Assembly (NCBI RefSeq): GCF_024169515.1 | Contig: NZ_JAMKCQ010000001.1 | Location: 2,170,001 to 2,234,000, forward strand | From: Erwinia aphidicola | GTDB taxonomy: Bacteria; Pseudomonadota; Gammaproteobacteria; Enterobacterales; Enterobacteriaceae | Reading direction: 5' to 3' | Length of the DNA: 64,000 nt | In this document: one piece after another, positions 32,863 through 41,998 of the stretch | Layout of the letters: each line of letters starts with the position of its first letter | How positions within the stretch are numbered: the stretch's first letter is position 1 | Position numbers and translations under genes: made by a program | The notes under the pieces: model-generated | What the model was told of the DNA's origin: nothing | Databases searched by the model: none | Seen by the model: only the letters and a program-made list of their open reading frames with translations

Positions 32863-35800
32863 AGTGATTGCCTGTTTGATCGTTAAAATGTGATCCACGA
32901 TTTTGAGGGTCATCAACTCCAAAAAAGTGTCCTCCAGCATCATCTCGTATATAAATTTTCTGGGTTCCGCCGCCCGGTTTAGATACTTCAAACTCATAAA
33001 TTAAACCTGGCTGTGGGTTTCCACGTTTATCTGTGTTAGGCAAGACTTGAGTTGGGCTCTGGCTAACAGGTATACCTGACTGCCTCTTGGCTTCATTGAA
33101 TGCTCCAGCTCTTCCTGCTCCTTCTGGTGATAAATTAGCAGGTTTGTCACCTTCAGACTGATAAGCCAGATCATCCTTACCCGGCCCATCAGGGATCGGC
33201 GTAACCGTAGTATTGCCGCCCGTATCTGGTGCTCCATCGTTGTTACCTGTATGCGTAGCTCCGTTCTGATCGCGCTGATCTGGCGTGGTGAGCGAAGTAT
33301 CCTTTTCACCCTGATGGCCCGGATTTTCCAGCTTACCGCCCGTCAGGTCATCCTTCACCGGCAGGGTTTCGGTTTTACTGCCAGAACCGTCCGAATGCTG
33401 CTGGCTTTGCGCTGAAACTATTGCCATCAGCACGCAGGCGTCATTTGCCAGGCAGCCCGCGCTCAGCCCTGCTTTTACCGCTTTCGTCAGCGCCAGCGCC
33501 GCCTGGTCGTTCGCGTTGCCTTTTCCTGCTTCGGCCATCGCCGCCGAGTTCAGCGTCTGCTGTGCCAGCATCTGTGACAGCATTCCCGCGCCGACCATAT
33601 TGTTGCTGAGTTCGTTCTGGCCCGCCTGTGCGCCTGCAACGGCTCCTGCCGTATCGCCTCCGGCAACGCCGCCAGCAAGGCCTGCTGCCAGCGTTCCCAG
33701 TGCGACCAGCGTCTGTTTCTGCTCCTCGCTCAGCTGGCTGACGGGCACATCACCATACATTGCTTTTTTGATGGTTTCACCCATCGCCGCAGTCGTCAGC
33801 GCACCCGCAGCACCCGCCGCGGCTGAGTTCCCCTGCAGCTGTGCGATAACGCCAGCCACCACCGCATGAGCCATTACGCGGCTGGCCTCGTCCGGCGCGG
33901 TCTGCTTGATAACCTCGGCGATGTAAGGCGTGGAGCCGCCCGCAATGGCCTTCGCCAGGTCGCCGCCCGCCAGGCCCTGCACCGCAGCCGTGGCGGCCTG
34001 GATACCCTGCTGGAGCGCGCTGCCCGTGCCGTACTTCTGCATCTCGGCCTTATAAACGTCCGAGCTGCGCAGCGCTACCAGATATTCGGCCTTTTCTTTG
34101 TCGGTCGCATTCTCCTTCAGCGGGCCAAGCGCTTTTTTTGCCGCCGCCAGCCCGTTGAGGTCGCCCTGCGTCCTCGCAATATCCGCCGCCTGGCTGCCTA
34201 TCTCGCCAATCAGCTGCGCCTCCTTCAGGCGGTTCTGCTCCTTCTCCTTGTCGAAGATGGGGGAGAGCGTCTGGTTGGCGTGCTCCACGTCGCGGCTCAG
34301 GTCAACCACGTCCTGCTTCTGGTTCGCCTGGTCACGCACGATAATCGTGCCGTCGCTGACCGCCGATTTCGTGGTTGAGCTGTCGCTGCCCCTGCCGTTA
34401 ACGCCGGTCAGCAGGCCGTTGGCCATATTGCCGGCGAACTGGCCGCCGATGCTGCCGCCGCTGCTGACGCCGACGCTCTGGTGCTCCACCTGGTAGTCGG
34501 CCTGGTTGCGGATATCGCTGAAGCCGAGGGTGCCGGTATCCAGTTTGTTTTTCGCCGCGTCCGCCGTGGAGCCCATCACCGCGCCGTTCAGCTGGGTGTG
34601 CCCGCCGACCGTGACGTCAAAGCCGCCCTTACCGGCAAAGATGCCGGTCTGCTCCTCCACCGACCGCCAGCTGCTGTGCATTTTATCCCGGCTCAGGTTC
34701 GCCGAGGCGCTGCCGCCGCCGGAGCTGACGCTGCCGCCCGCGCTGGCGCTCTGCTGCTTCGAGTCGTAGTAGTCTTCGTCCTGCTGGCTGGTCAGGGTCA
34801 GGTCGCGGCCGACGTTTATCTTCACCGCCTCGCCGCTGGCCTGCGCCCCGGTCAGGGTGGCGTCGCGCCCGCTGGTGATGCTGAGGTTGCTGCCCGCGTT
34901 GACGGTGGTCTCGCTGTGGGTGGTGCCGTTGCCGGTCTCGCTGCCGCGCCCCCTGTTGACGCTGGCGTTGAGCGACGGGCCGTTCGACCCCTGGCCGAAG
35001 CTGATGCCGACGCCGACCGAGCCGCCGTGGCTCTCGTTCCTGCCGTCCAGGCGCTGGGTGTTCTGCGCCGAGGTCAGGTTAACGTCGCGCGCCGCGCCGA
35101 GGCTGATATCCTTTCCGGCCTGCAGCCGGCTGCCCTGCACGTTGAGGTCGGTGCCGGTGGCGTTCACCGTCAGGCTGTTGCCCGCGGTCAGGCTGCTGCC
35201 CTGGCTCTGCGTCTGCGTCGAGGTCTGTTCGGAGCGGGAAGACTGGCTGCCGTAAGAGAGGTTAACGCCCGCCATGCTGCCCGGCGCGCCGCCCGCTTCT
35301 GCCAGGCTGGCGGCCTGTGCCGCCTGCACCCCGGTCAGCGCGGCCTTCATGCCCTGCAGGGCGGCGAGGCGGCCGCTGCTCTCTTTACTGGCGTCGTTCG
35401 CCGTTGATACCGCCGAGTTTATGGCGCTGCCCGCGGTGCCGGAGAGCGCCAGGGTCAGGCCGCTCTGCTTCTGCTCGACCACGTGCCGCTGGCTGCTCTG
35501 GTTCCCGGCGGCGAGGATATTCACCTCTTTCCCCTTCAGGGCGATGTCCTTCGCCGCCAGCACGTCGGCCCCCTTCACCGTCAGGCTATTGCCCGCGCTC
35601 AGGGTCACGCTGCCGCCGGTGCTGCCCACGGTGCTGCCGAGGCTGCTCAGGCTGCGCGCCACGTCGGTGGTTCTGGTGCTGGAGGAGCCGGCCGTCACGC
35701 CGACGCCGCCGGTGCCGGACAGGCCGCTCTTCTTCTCCTGCAGCATATGCGACTCGTCGCGCTGCTCCGTGGCGGCGTTCACCGTCAGGCTGTTGCCCGC

Positions 35801-38800
35801 GCTCAGCGCCACGTCGTGGCTGCCCGCCACGCTGCTGCCGGTGACGGTCAGGTCGCGCCCGGCCCGCATCAGCACGCTATCGCCGCCGAGCTGGCTGCCG
35901 TTCACGCTCTGCTGGCTGACGGTGTCGCGCGACTCGGTGCGGGTTTTTGCCAGCATGCCGCTGCTGCCGGTGGCCTTGTAGTGCTGGTCGAGCGTGGTGC
36001 CGTCGGTGCCGTGCTGTACGCGGATGTCGTTGCCCGCCGCCACGCCGAGCTGCTGCCCGGCGTTGATGGTGCCGGCGGTCAGGTTCACGTCATGCCCGGC
36101 GGCGAGCGCCACGCTGCCCTTGCCGGTCACCGTGCTGCCGACCTGCCGGCTGCTGCCGTGGTGCTGCCAGTTGTCGCCCCAGCTGAGGTTGTCTTTGCTG
36201 CCGGTGTCGACGGTGGTGAGGTTCAGGTCGCGCCCGGCGCGGATAGCGGTGCTGCCGTTCTCGCCGCTGTTCACCACCTGCGCCGCGCTCAGGCTGACGT
36301 CGCGCCCGGCCTGCAGCGCCAGCCTGCCGTCCGGCTGCTGCACGTAGAGGCCCGCCACGCGGTCGACGGTGCTGCGGGCAAAGTTGCCGTCGGCACTTTC
36401 CGCGCTGCGGGTGGTGGTGGTGGCGCTGATGTCGCGCCCGGCCAGCGCCAGCAGGCTGTGCTGGCCCGTTACGGTGCCGCCAGTGTTGTTGATGTCGGTG
36501 CGCGCCTGCAGCGCGACGTCGCCACCCCGGATCAGGCCGCCGTTGTTGTTGATGTTCTGCGCCAGCAGCTGCGTGCGCTGCTGCGCGCTGATGCGCCCGC
36601 CGTTGTTGAGGTCGCCGCTCAGGTTCAGGCCGACGCTGTTCCCGGCCAGCAGCGCGCCGCTGCCGTCGAGGTCGCCCGGCTTGAGCGTGGCGTAGACCTG
36701 CGGCACCAGCACCCGCTGGCTGCTGCCGTCGGGCAGGGTGACCGTCTGCGCCACCATCCAGACGATATCGCCGGTCAGCAGCGCCATCTGCTGCGCCGTC
36801 AGCGCCACGCCCGGGGTGAGCTGGTACTGTTTGCCGAAGGCTACCCCGGCGTCCATCAGCCCCTTGTACTGCTCCTCGTCGCTCTGCCAGTTGCCGAGGT
36901 AGCGGCTGCCGGCGAGGGCGATGACCTGCTCGCGGATCAGGCGCTGCTCGTAGTAGCCGTCGCCCAGGCGCTTCAGCACGTTGTTCGGGGCGGTGGTGAA
37001 GGCGTTCATCATGTAGTCGGAGCTGAGCCACTGCTTTTTGTTGGTGAAGCGCGGGTCGGTCTCGATCAGGTACGGGCTGGTGCTGGCCGGCTGCACCCGG
37101 TACAGGCTGTTGTCGGGCACGCGGATGTCCGGGCCGACCAGGCGCACTACGTCGCCGGAGCCGATAGTTACCTCGAAGGTTTTGCCCGCCGGGACGGTGG
37201 CCGGGGTGATGGCGGCGGCGTCGCGCCCGCCAATTGTCAGGCCGCTGCCTTCGCCCCGGGCGTGGTCCTGCAGGGTGCTGGCGTTGAGGGCGATGCCCTG
37301 GATCACGGTCGGCGGGGTGTAGCCGGTGACGTCAACGTTGGAGGAGTCGCCGTGCTTCTGCTGATGGCGCGAGTAGAAGGTGGCGGTGCCCGCGTCGCTG
37401 ATCTGGCGGTTGGCCGCCACCTCAACGTTATCCAGCGTGCTGCCCTGCAGGTTGAGGTCGCCGCCCGCCACAATCTGGCTCTTGTCGTTGAGCACGCGGT
37501 CGGCGCTGACGCTGAGGCTTCCCCCGGCGATAATCTTGCCGGGGTCGCTCTCTTTAACCCGGTCCTCGGTGATGGTGCGCACGTAGTCGTAGTGGGTAAA
37601 GCGGTCGCCGTCGGTGGTGTGGCAGATCACCCCCTCGATGCACAGGATGTTCACCTCATCCTGATAGATGTAGATGGTGTAATCCTTGTCGTTGTAGCGT
37701 ACGCCGTTGTTCAGGTGCGCCACCTCGTACTCGGAAATGTGCTCCTGCGACACCAGCACGTTCTCCAGCGCAAAGTGGTCGTTGACGTTGTTGAGCTGCG
37801 CCACGTTGAGCGCCATATTGCCGCCGGACTCAATGGTGGCGCTGTGGTTGTTCAGCACGCTGGCCTGGCCGCTGGCGCGCCAGTCGGCGTCGAGCGTGCG
37901 GCCAAGCGCCATATCGCCATCGCTGTAGATCAGCGCGTGGTCGCGGTTGTTCAGCGTCTCCACGGCGAGATCCAGCCGCTGGCGGGCGGCAAGGGTTGCC
38001 GCCTTGCCGTTCTGCGCCAGGTTGTTCAGCGTGGTGGCGGCTATCGCCAGCGCATCACCGTAGATGCGGCCGCTGCCGAGATTGTTGAGCACCGCGGCCA
38101 GAATGCGGGTGTTGAAGCCGTCGATCAGACCGCTGTTATTCAACGTCTGCGTGGCCGTCAGCTGGGTTGTGTTGGCGCTAAGCTCCGCATCCGCGCCGTT
38201 CTGCATATTGCTGGCGGTCACCGCCAGCAGATTGCCCGCCTGCATCAGCGCCTGGTTGTTCAGGTCACCCTGGGTGGTCAGGTTCAGGTCGCGGCTGGCC
38301 TGCACCCTGCCGCTATTGTTGAAATCCTGCGTCAGGTCGAGGGTCATATCCCCCAGCGACAGCAGGGTGCCGTCCCCGCTCAGGCCGTCGGCGCGCAGGC
38401 TGAGGGTGTTACCCGCTTCGAGATTGCCGCTGCGGTTGGCGATCTGCTGCGCCTGCGCCTGCAGGTTGCCCTGCGCGCTGACCAGACCGCTACCGTTGTC
38501 CAGCGTGCCGCTCAGGAACAGCGACAGGTCGTTATCGGCCAGCAGGGCGCCGTCGCGGTTATCGAGATTCTGCGCGCGCAGGGACAGGCTGCTCCCCTGG
38601 ATGCCCGCGCCGTCGCGCCGGGTCTGGCTGTTTACGATGTCCGCCGCGCTCAGCGTCACCGCCTGCGCACCCTGGATCAGCCCGCCAGTGTTGTCGATGC
38701 TGGCGCTGGCCGCCGTCAGGGTGATATCGCCCAGCGCCTGGATCTGCCCCGCGCGGTTATTGAGGTCGGCGGAGGTGACGGCGAGCGCGCCCTTGCTGCT

Positions 38801-40702
38801 GATATTCCCGGCGTTGCTGTTGTCCAGCCCGGCGCTGAATACCGACAGTGACTCCCCGGCGGCCAGCAGCCCCTGCTGGTTGTTGATATCGCCTGCGTTC
38901 AGCGTCAGTGAACCGAGCGCGCTGAAGGTGCCGCGCTGGTTATCAAAGGCGTTGCCCTGCGTGTTCCACAGCAGGCTCTGGCCGGACTGGACGGTGCCGC
39001 CAGCGTTGTTCAGCGCGCTGCTGGTAGCGGTGAGTTTGCCGCGCGCCAGCAGCTGGCCCTGCTGGTTATCGAAGGTGGCGGTATTCAGCGTCAGCGTGTT
39101 GCTGTTGCTGCCGAGTATGCCGCCGCGGTTGTCGATGCCGCCCGCAAGCGACAGCGTCAGATCCTGCAGCCCCCGCTGTTGCAGGTTGCCCTTCTGATTC
39201 GACAGGCGGTTGGCGGTCAGGTCGAGCTTATCCGCGCTGATTTTGCCGCCGTCGTTGTTCAGGCGGCCTGCGGTGCGGGCGCTGAGCTGATGGCTGGCGG
39301 AAACATTGGCCCCGGCGCTGCTGATATCGCCCTTGCCGGCATTCAGAGTGATGCCGTCGGCGGAGGTCTGGCTGCCGCTGAGATCGATAGCGCTGCCCGA
39401 TGCCGTGAGCTGGCCTGCTGCCGCATTCTGACCGTTGGCGCTCAATATCCCCTGACTGTTGAGCGTCAGGTTGCCGCCCTGCGTGCCGAGGGAACCGTCG
39501 CGGCGCATCCCCGCCGCCAGGGTGCCTTTGGCGCTGCTGTGGATGCTGGCGGCGCTAATTGTGGTGTGCTGCTGCGCCGCGATAATGCCGCTGTTGCTGA
39601 CGGCGGCAGCGGCGCTCAGCGTGGTGTCGCGCCCGGCATAGACCGTGCCGCTGTTGTTCAGGCCGGCTTGGGTCGTCAGCTGCACCGCCTGGGTGGCGCT
39701 GATGGCACCGCTGTTGCTTATTGTGCCGTCGGCATTGACCACCACATCCCCGGCGCTGGCACCGATAGCCCCGGCGTTATGCACGCCGACCCCGGCCTCG
39801 GTGCCGAGCAGGCGGATCTTATTGGCATACATGCCGCCCAGCGCTGCCACGTCGATCGCCACCTGCGGGTGCGCGCTGCCGTCGTCCGCTTTGCGCGTCG
39901 CATTCTGATTGGCGGCATCGACGCTGTTGCGCCCGGTGGTGACGGCGAGGTCTTTGGCCCACAGCCCGGCGTTGATTTTTACCGAGCGGGCGATGAGATC
40001 GGTATGGTCCTGCAGGCTGCTGTCCATGCCGTTGCCCTGAATGATGATTTCGCCGCGATCGACGTCATAACCGCTCAGCTGGCCGTTATTCATTTTCACC
40101 TGGCCGGTGGTCAGGGTGGCGCGGTTGGCGTTGATAAAGCCGCAGCCGCTGCAGGTAATGCCCGCCGGGTTAGCGATCACCACCTGGGCCTTTTGCCCGG
40201 CGACTTCGATAAAGCCGTTAAGCTGGCTGGGGTTGCGCGAGTTGACTTCGTTGAGGATGATTTTGGCTTCACCCTTTGCCAGCCAGGGATTGCCGGTGAC
40301 CATCCCGGCCAGCTGCGTCTGGGTGCTGGCACGGCTGTTGTTCAGCACCACGCCTTTGTTGTTGACGTCGAACTGGCTGTAAACGTTGCGCGACACGCCG
40401 CCCGCGCTCGGGGTCTGAATATTGACCTGCGGCGTACCGTTAGCGCTGCCGATAATGGTCGGCTGCTGGTTATCGGGCGCGCGGCCATCGGCGACGATCG
40501 CCGCCTGCACCGGCTGCACCGCCCCAAGGGCCAGCAGCAGGGCGAAAGAGAGACCCTTAACTTTGCCGATCGGCTGGCTGAGGGTGTGGCCGGTGCCGGA
40601 AGAGGGCGACGAGCCTGCACGGCCTGAACGGGCGATCTCCGGGACGGCCATCAGCATGCCGCGCGCTTTGTTAAAAATCAGTCGGTATAAATTCTTGTTC
40701 AT
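32852..40702 (-). CDS. cdiA: CdiA contact-dependent inhibition exoprotein (haemagglutinin-like two-partner secretion)
   Basis: 2616 residues. Extended signal peptide (about 1-68, ending QPVQAA), then the two-partner secretion domain with VIANPAGITCSGCGFINANR (about 155-185), long filamentous-haemagglutinin repeats, a middle receptor-binding-like part with its own short Cys pair (NILCIEGVICH), a second repeat region, and an Ala/Gly-rich pre-toxin domain ending AGAQAGQNELSNN (about 2356-2368) where most CdiA proteins have VENN. The last about 90 residues (from GRAGAFNEA) hold KIYIRDDAGGHFFG, NRGSHFND and HYDY, which recall the Ntox24-type toxin domain; this is a tentative call. It should be exported by CdiB and acylated by CdiC. 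Confidence 0.88.
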   Translation of the reverse strand: MNKNLYRLIFNKARGMLMAVPEIARSGRAGSSPSSGTGHTLSQPIGKVKGLSFALLLALGAVQPVQAAIVADGRAPDNQQPTIIGSANGTPQVNIQTPSAGGVSRNVYSQFDVNNKGVVLNNSRASTQTQLAGMVTGNPWLAKGEAKIILNEVNSRNPSQLNGFIEVAGQKAQVVIANPAGITCSGCGFINANRATLTTGQVKMNNGQLSGYDVDRGEIIIQGNGMDSSLQDHTDLIARSVKINAGLWAKDLAVTTGRNSVDAANQNATRKADDGSAHPQVAIDVAALGGMYANKIRLLGTEAGVGVHNAGAIGASAGDVVVNADGTISNSGAISATQAVQLTTQAGLNNSGTVYAGRDTTLSAAAAVSNSGIIAAQQHTTISAASIHSSAKGTLAAGMRRDGSLGTQGGNLTLNSQGILSANGQNAAAGQLTASGSAIDLSGSQTSADGITLNAGKGDISSAGANVSASHQLSARTAGRLNNDGGKISADKLDLTANRLSNQKGNLQQRGLQDLTLSLAGGIDNRGGILGSNSNTLTLNTATFDNQQGQLLARGKLTATSSALNNAGGTVQSGQSLLWNTQGNAFDNQRGTFSALGSLTLNAGDINNQQGLLAAGESLSVFSAGLDNSNAGNISSKGALAVTSADLNNRAGQIQALGDITLTAASASIDNTGGLIQGAQAVTLSAADIVNSQTRRDGAGIQGSSLSLRAQNLDNRDGALLADNDLSLFLSGTLDNGSGLVSAQGNLQAQAQQIANRSGNLEAGNTLSLRADGLSGDGTLLSLGDMTLDLTQDFNNSGRVQASRDLNLTTQGDLNNQALMQAGNLLAVTASNMQNGADAELSANTTQLTATQTLNNSGLIDGFNTRILAAVLNNLGSGRIYGDALAIAATTLNNLAQNGKAATLAARQRLDLAVETLNNRDHALIYSDGDMALGRTLDADWRASGQASVLNNHSATIESGGNMALNVAQLNNVNDHFALENVLVSQEHISEYEVAHLNNGVRYNDKDYTIYIYQDEVNILCIEGVICHTTDGDRFTHYDYVRTITEDRVKESDPGKIIAGGSLSVSADRVLNDKSQIVAGGDLNLQGSTLDNVEVAANRQISDAGTATFYSRHQQKHGDSSNVDVTGYTPPTVIQGIALNASTLQDHARGEGSGLTIGGRDAAAITPATVPAGKTFEVTIGSGDVVRLVGPDIRVPDNSLYRVQPASTSPYLIETDPRFTNKKQWLSSDYMMNAFTTAPNNVLKRLGDGYYEQRLIREQVIALAGSRYLGNWQSDEEQYKGLMDAGVAFGKQYQLTPGVALTAQQMALLTGDIVWMVAQTVTLPDGSSQRVLVPQVYATLKPGDLDGSGALLAGNSVGLNLSGDLNNGGRISAQQRTQLLAQNINNNGGLIRGGDVALQARTDINNTGGTVTGQHSLLALAGRDISATTTTRSAESADGNFARSTVDRVAGLYVQQPDGRLALQAGRDVSLSAAQVVNSGENGSTAIRAGRDLNLTTVDTGSKDNLSWGDNWQHHGSSRQVGSTVTGKGSVALAAGHDVNLTAGTINAGQQLGVAAGNDIRVQHGTDGTTLDQHYKATGSSGMLAKTRTESRDTVSQQSVNGSQLGGDSVLMRAGRDLTVTGSSVAGSHDVALSAGNSLTVNAATEQRDESHMLQEKKSGLSGTGGVGVTAGSSSTRTTDVARSLSSLGSTVGSTGGSVTLSAGNSLTVKGADVLAAKDIALKGKEVNILAAGNQSSQRHVVEQKQSGLTLALSGTAGSAINSAVSTANDASKESSGRLAALQGMKAALTGVQAAQAASLAEAGGAPGSMAGVNLSYGSQSSRSEQTSTQTQSQGSSLTAGNSLTVNATGTDLNVQGSRLQAGKDISLGAARDVNLTSAQNTQRLDGRNESHGGSVGVGISFGQGSNGPSLNASVNRGRGSETGNGTTHSETTVNAGSNLSITSGRDATLTGAQASGEAVKINVGRDLTLTSQQDEDYYDSKQQSASAGGSVSSGGGSASANLSRDKMHSSWRSVEEQTGIFAGKGGFDVTVGGHTQLNGAVMGSTADAAKNKLDTGTLGFSDIRNQADYQVEHQSVGVSSGGSIGGQFAGNMANGLLTGVNGRGSDSSTTKSAVSDGTIIVRDQANQKQDVVDLSRDVEHANQTLSPIFDKEKEQNRLKEAQLIGEIGSQAADIARTQGDLNGLAAAKKALGPLKENATDKEKAEYLVALRSSDVYKAEMQKYGTGSALQQGIQAATAAVQGLAGGDLAKAIAGGSTPYIAEVIKQTAPDEASRVMAHAVVAGVIAQLQGNSAAAGAAGALTTAAMGETIKKAMYGDVPVSQLSEEQKQTLVALGTLAAGLAGGVAGGDTAGAVAGAQAGQNELSNNMVGAGMLSQMLAQQTLNSAAMAEAGKGNANDQAALALTKAVKAGLSAGCLANDACVLMAIVSAQSQQHSDGSGSKTETLPVKDDLTGGKLENPGHQGEKDTSLTTPDQRDQNGATHTGNNDGAPDTGGNTTVTPIPDGPGKDDLAYQSEGDKPANLSPEGAGRAGAFNEAKRQSGIPVSQSPTQVLPNTDKRGNPQPGLIYEFEVSKPGGGTQKIYIRDDAGGHFFGVDDPQNRGSHFNDQTGNHYDY

Positions 40703-40727
40703 AGCTGCATCCCTGCATAATTTTCGG

Positions 40728-40802
40728 GTAGGGGATGACCTTGTTTCCGGTCAGCCCGCAATCACGGCACGGGTCGACCGGAAAACAAGGTCGACCCCTA
40801 CG
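40728..40802. repeat. Copy 3 of palindromic repeat: 31-bp-stem hairpin between ail and cdiA
   Basis: GTAGGGGATGACCTTGTTT plus TCCGGTCAGCCCG pairs with CGGGTCGACCGGAAAA plus CAAGGTCGACCCCTAC with few mismatches around an 11-base loop. It occupies most of the 108-base gap upstream of cdiA and would fold in the operon mRNA. Confidence 0.8.
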
Positions 40803-40810
40803 GCAGCCGC

Positions 40811-41386
40811 TTAGAAACGGTAGCCGACACCAATGCTGAAGCCGTTGATGGCGTGGTCTTTCTCGCCGTCATTCAGGCTTGAACCTTCGTAGCCAATATC
40901 CACGGCAATATTCTCAATCGGGTTGATCTGCACACCTGCGCCATACATAAATGAGGTTTTGCTGATGCTGCCGTCGCTGGTGCCCATATCGCGGTAAGAG
41001 CCTGCTTCATAGTTAAGCCAGCGGGTGCTGTAATCGGCTTTATTGTAATTAACGCCGATCAGGCCATAGACGCTGACGTAGGAATTAATGCGGTATGCCG
41101 GGCCCGCGGACAGGGAGTAGTATTTAAGGTCGACTTTGTTGTCGATAATATCTTTCGTCGCCAGGTAAGAGTAATCAGACTTCCCGCCCATATAGGTGAA
41201 TGAACCGATAACGCTGAAAGGCGAATTCCACTCATAGCGATACTTAACGTTCACGCCATTGATGTTCTTCAGGTCCTGCACTTTGCTGTGCGCATACCCC
41301 AGAGTAATGGTTTGCCGATCGGCCTGGGCCTGCGTGCTTAAACCCAGTATCGCGACCAGTGCAGAGCGGATAAATAATGTTTTCAT
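40811..41386 (-). CDS. Ail/Lom/OmpX-family outer-membrane protein inside the cdi operon
   Basis: 191 residues: signal peptide (1-22, ending TQAQA|DRQ) and a predicted eight-strand barrel of the Ail/Lom family, with ITLGYAHSKV at the start and the terminal GFSIGVGYRF carrying the C-terminal Phe needed for insertion. Ail-type proteins promote adhesion, invasion and serum resistance. It starts two bases after the cdiC stop, so it is co-transcribed and probably coupled with cdiB and cdiC. An Ail gene between the acyltransferase and cdiA is not a layout I know from described cdi loci. Confidence 0.86.
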   Translation of the reverse strand: MKTLFIRSALVAILGLSTQAQADRQTITLGYAHSKVQDLKNINGVNVKYRYEWNSPFSVIGSFTYMGGKSDYSYLATKDIIDNKVDLKYYSLSAGPAYRINSYVSVYGLIGVNYNKADYSTRWLNYEAGSYRDMGTSDGSISKTSFMYGAGVQINPIENIAVDIGYEGSSLNDGEKDHAINGFSIGVGYRF

Positions 41387-41388
41387 GT

Positions 41389-41988
41389 TTAATCCTTTAA
41401 GGTTGTTATATCTGCTTGCGCAGTTTTAGGTTGCTCATCCCGCCGCGAACTTTTCGCTGGCGGAAATTCGGGAATATCAACGGATAATGGTGAACCCGCG
41501 CGCCAGGCGCGCGCCTGCTGCGGGCTGATTTGCCTGCCCTTAAAATTCATCACCCGCATCCCGCGCCGTTTTCCCTGGTGATACAGAGAGCGGAAGCAGC
41601 GGTCGGGAAACAGCAGATCCGTCACCAGGCGGCTGATGGCGCGGGTGTCGCCAAACGGCGCGATCCAGTCGCGGATCCACAGGCGGTCGCCGCTCAGCCA
41701 GTCGCTCTCCTGCACCATAATCGCGGGCTGCGACAGGTAGCGGCGCTCCGCCTCGTTATCCAGCGACATCCAGCTCATAAAGAAAACCGGGCGACCCTCG
41801 CGGCTCACCAGCAGGTAGTGCTGATGCTTGATAATTGGCAGCAGCACCGTGGGCAGCGCATGCAGCGGCAGGTCGCGGTGCTGCGGCGAGTGCATCCACA
41901 GCCACACCGCGGCGCCGAACACTTCGGCTTCGCTGCGTTCCCCGCCCAGCAGCAGCGGGGCATGAACGTCATAAATTCCGCTTTGCAT
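41389..41988 (-). CDS. cdiC: CdiC, HlyC-type toxin-activating lysine acyltransferase
   Basis: 199 residues with clear HlyC/RtxC features: catalytic His in WMHSPQHRDLP (about residues 32-42), then the GDRLWIRDWIAPFGDTRAI block (about 101-119) with the conserved Asp. It transfers an acyl chain from acyl-carrier protein to lysines of a toxin, here presumably CdiA. The C-terminus is a polar tail not found in HlyC. It starts ten bases after the cdiB stop and abuts the ail-type gene. Confidence 0.86.
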   Translation of the reverse strand: MQSGIYDVHAPLLLGGERSEAEVFGAAVWLWMHSPQHRDLPLHALPTVLLPIIKHQHYLLVSREGRPVFFMSWMSLDNEAERRYLSQPAIMVQESDWLSGDRLWIRDWIAPFGDTRAISRLVTDLLFPDRCFRSLYHQGKRRGMRVMNFKGRQISPQQARAWRAGSPLSVDIPEFPPAKSSRRDEQPKTAQADITTLKD

Positions 41989-41998
41989 GGTGCGCTCC

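Noticed and set aside
35483..38851. A 1122-codon open frame opposite cdiA
   Set aside because: It is a shadow of the repeat-rich, GC-rich cdiA gene; no start site or family features, and the cdiA frame has clear domains.
40728..40802. Factor-independent terminator for the ail-type gene
   Set aside because: The hairpin is strong but has no T-tract and belongs to a dispersed repeat family; it is listed as a repeat with a possible effect on read-through.
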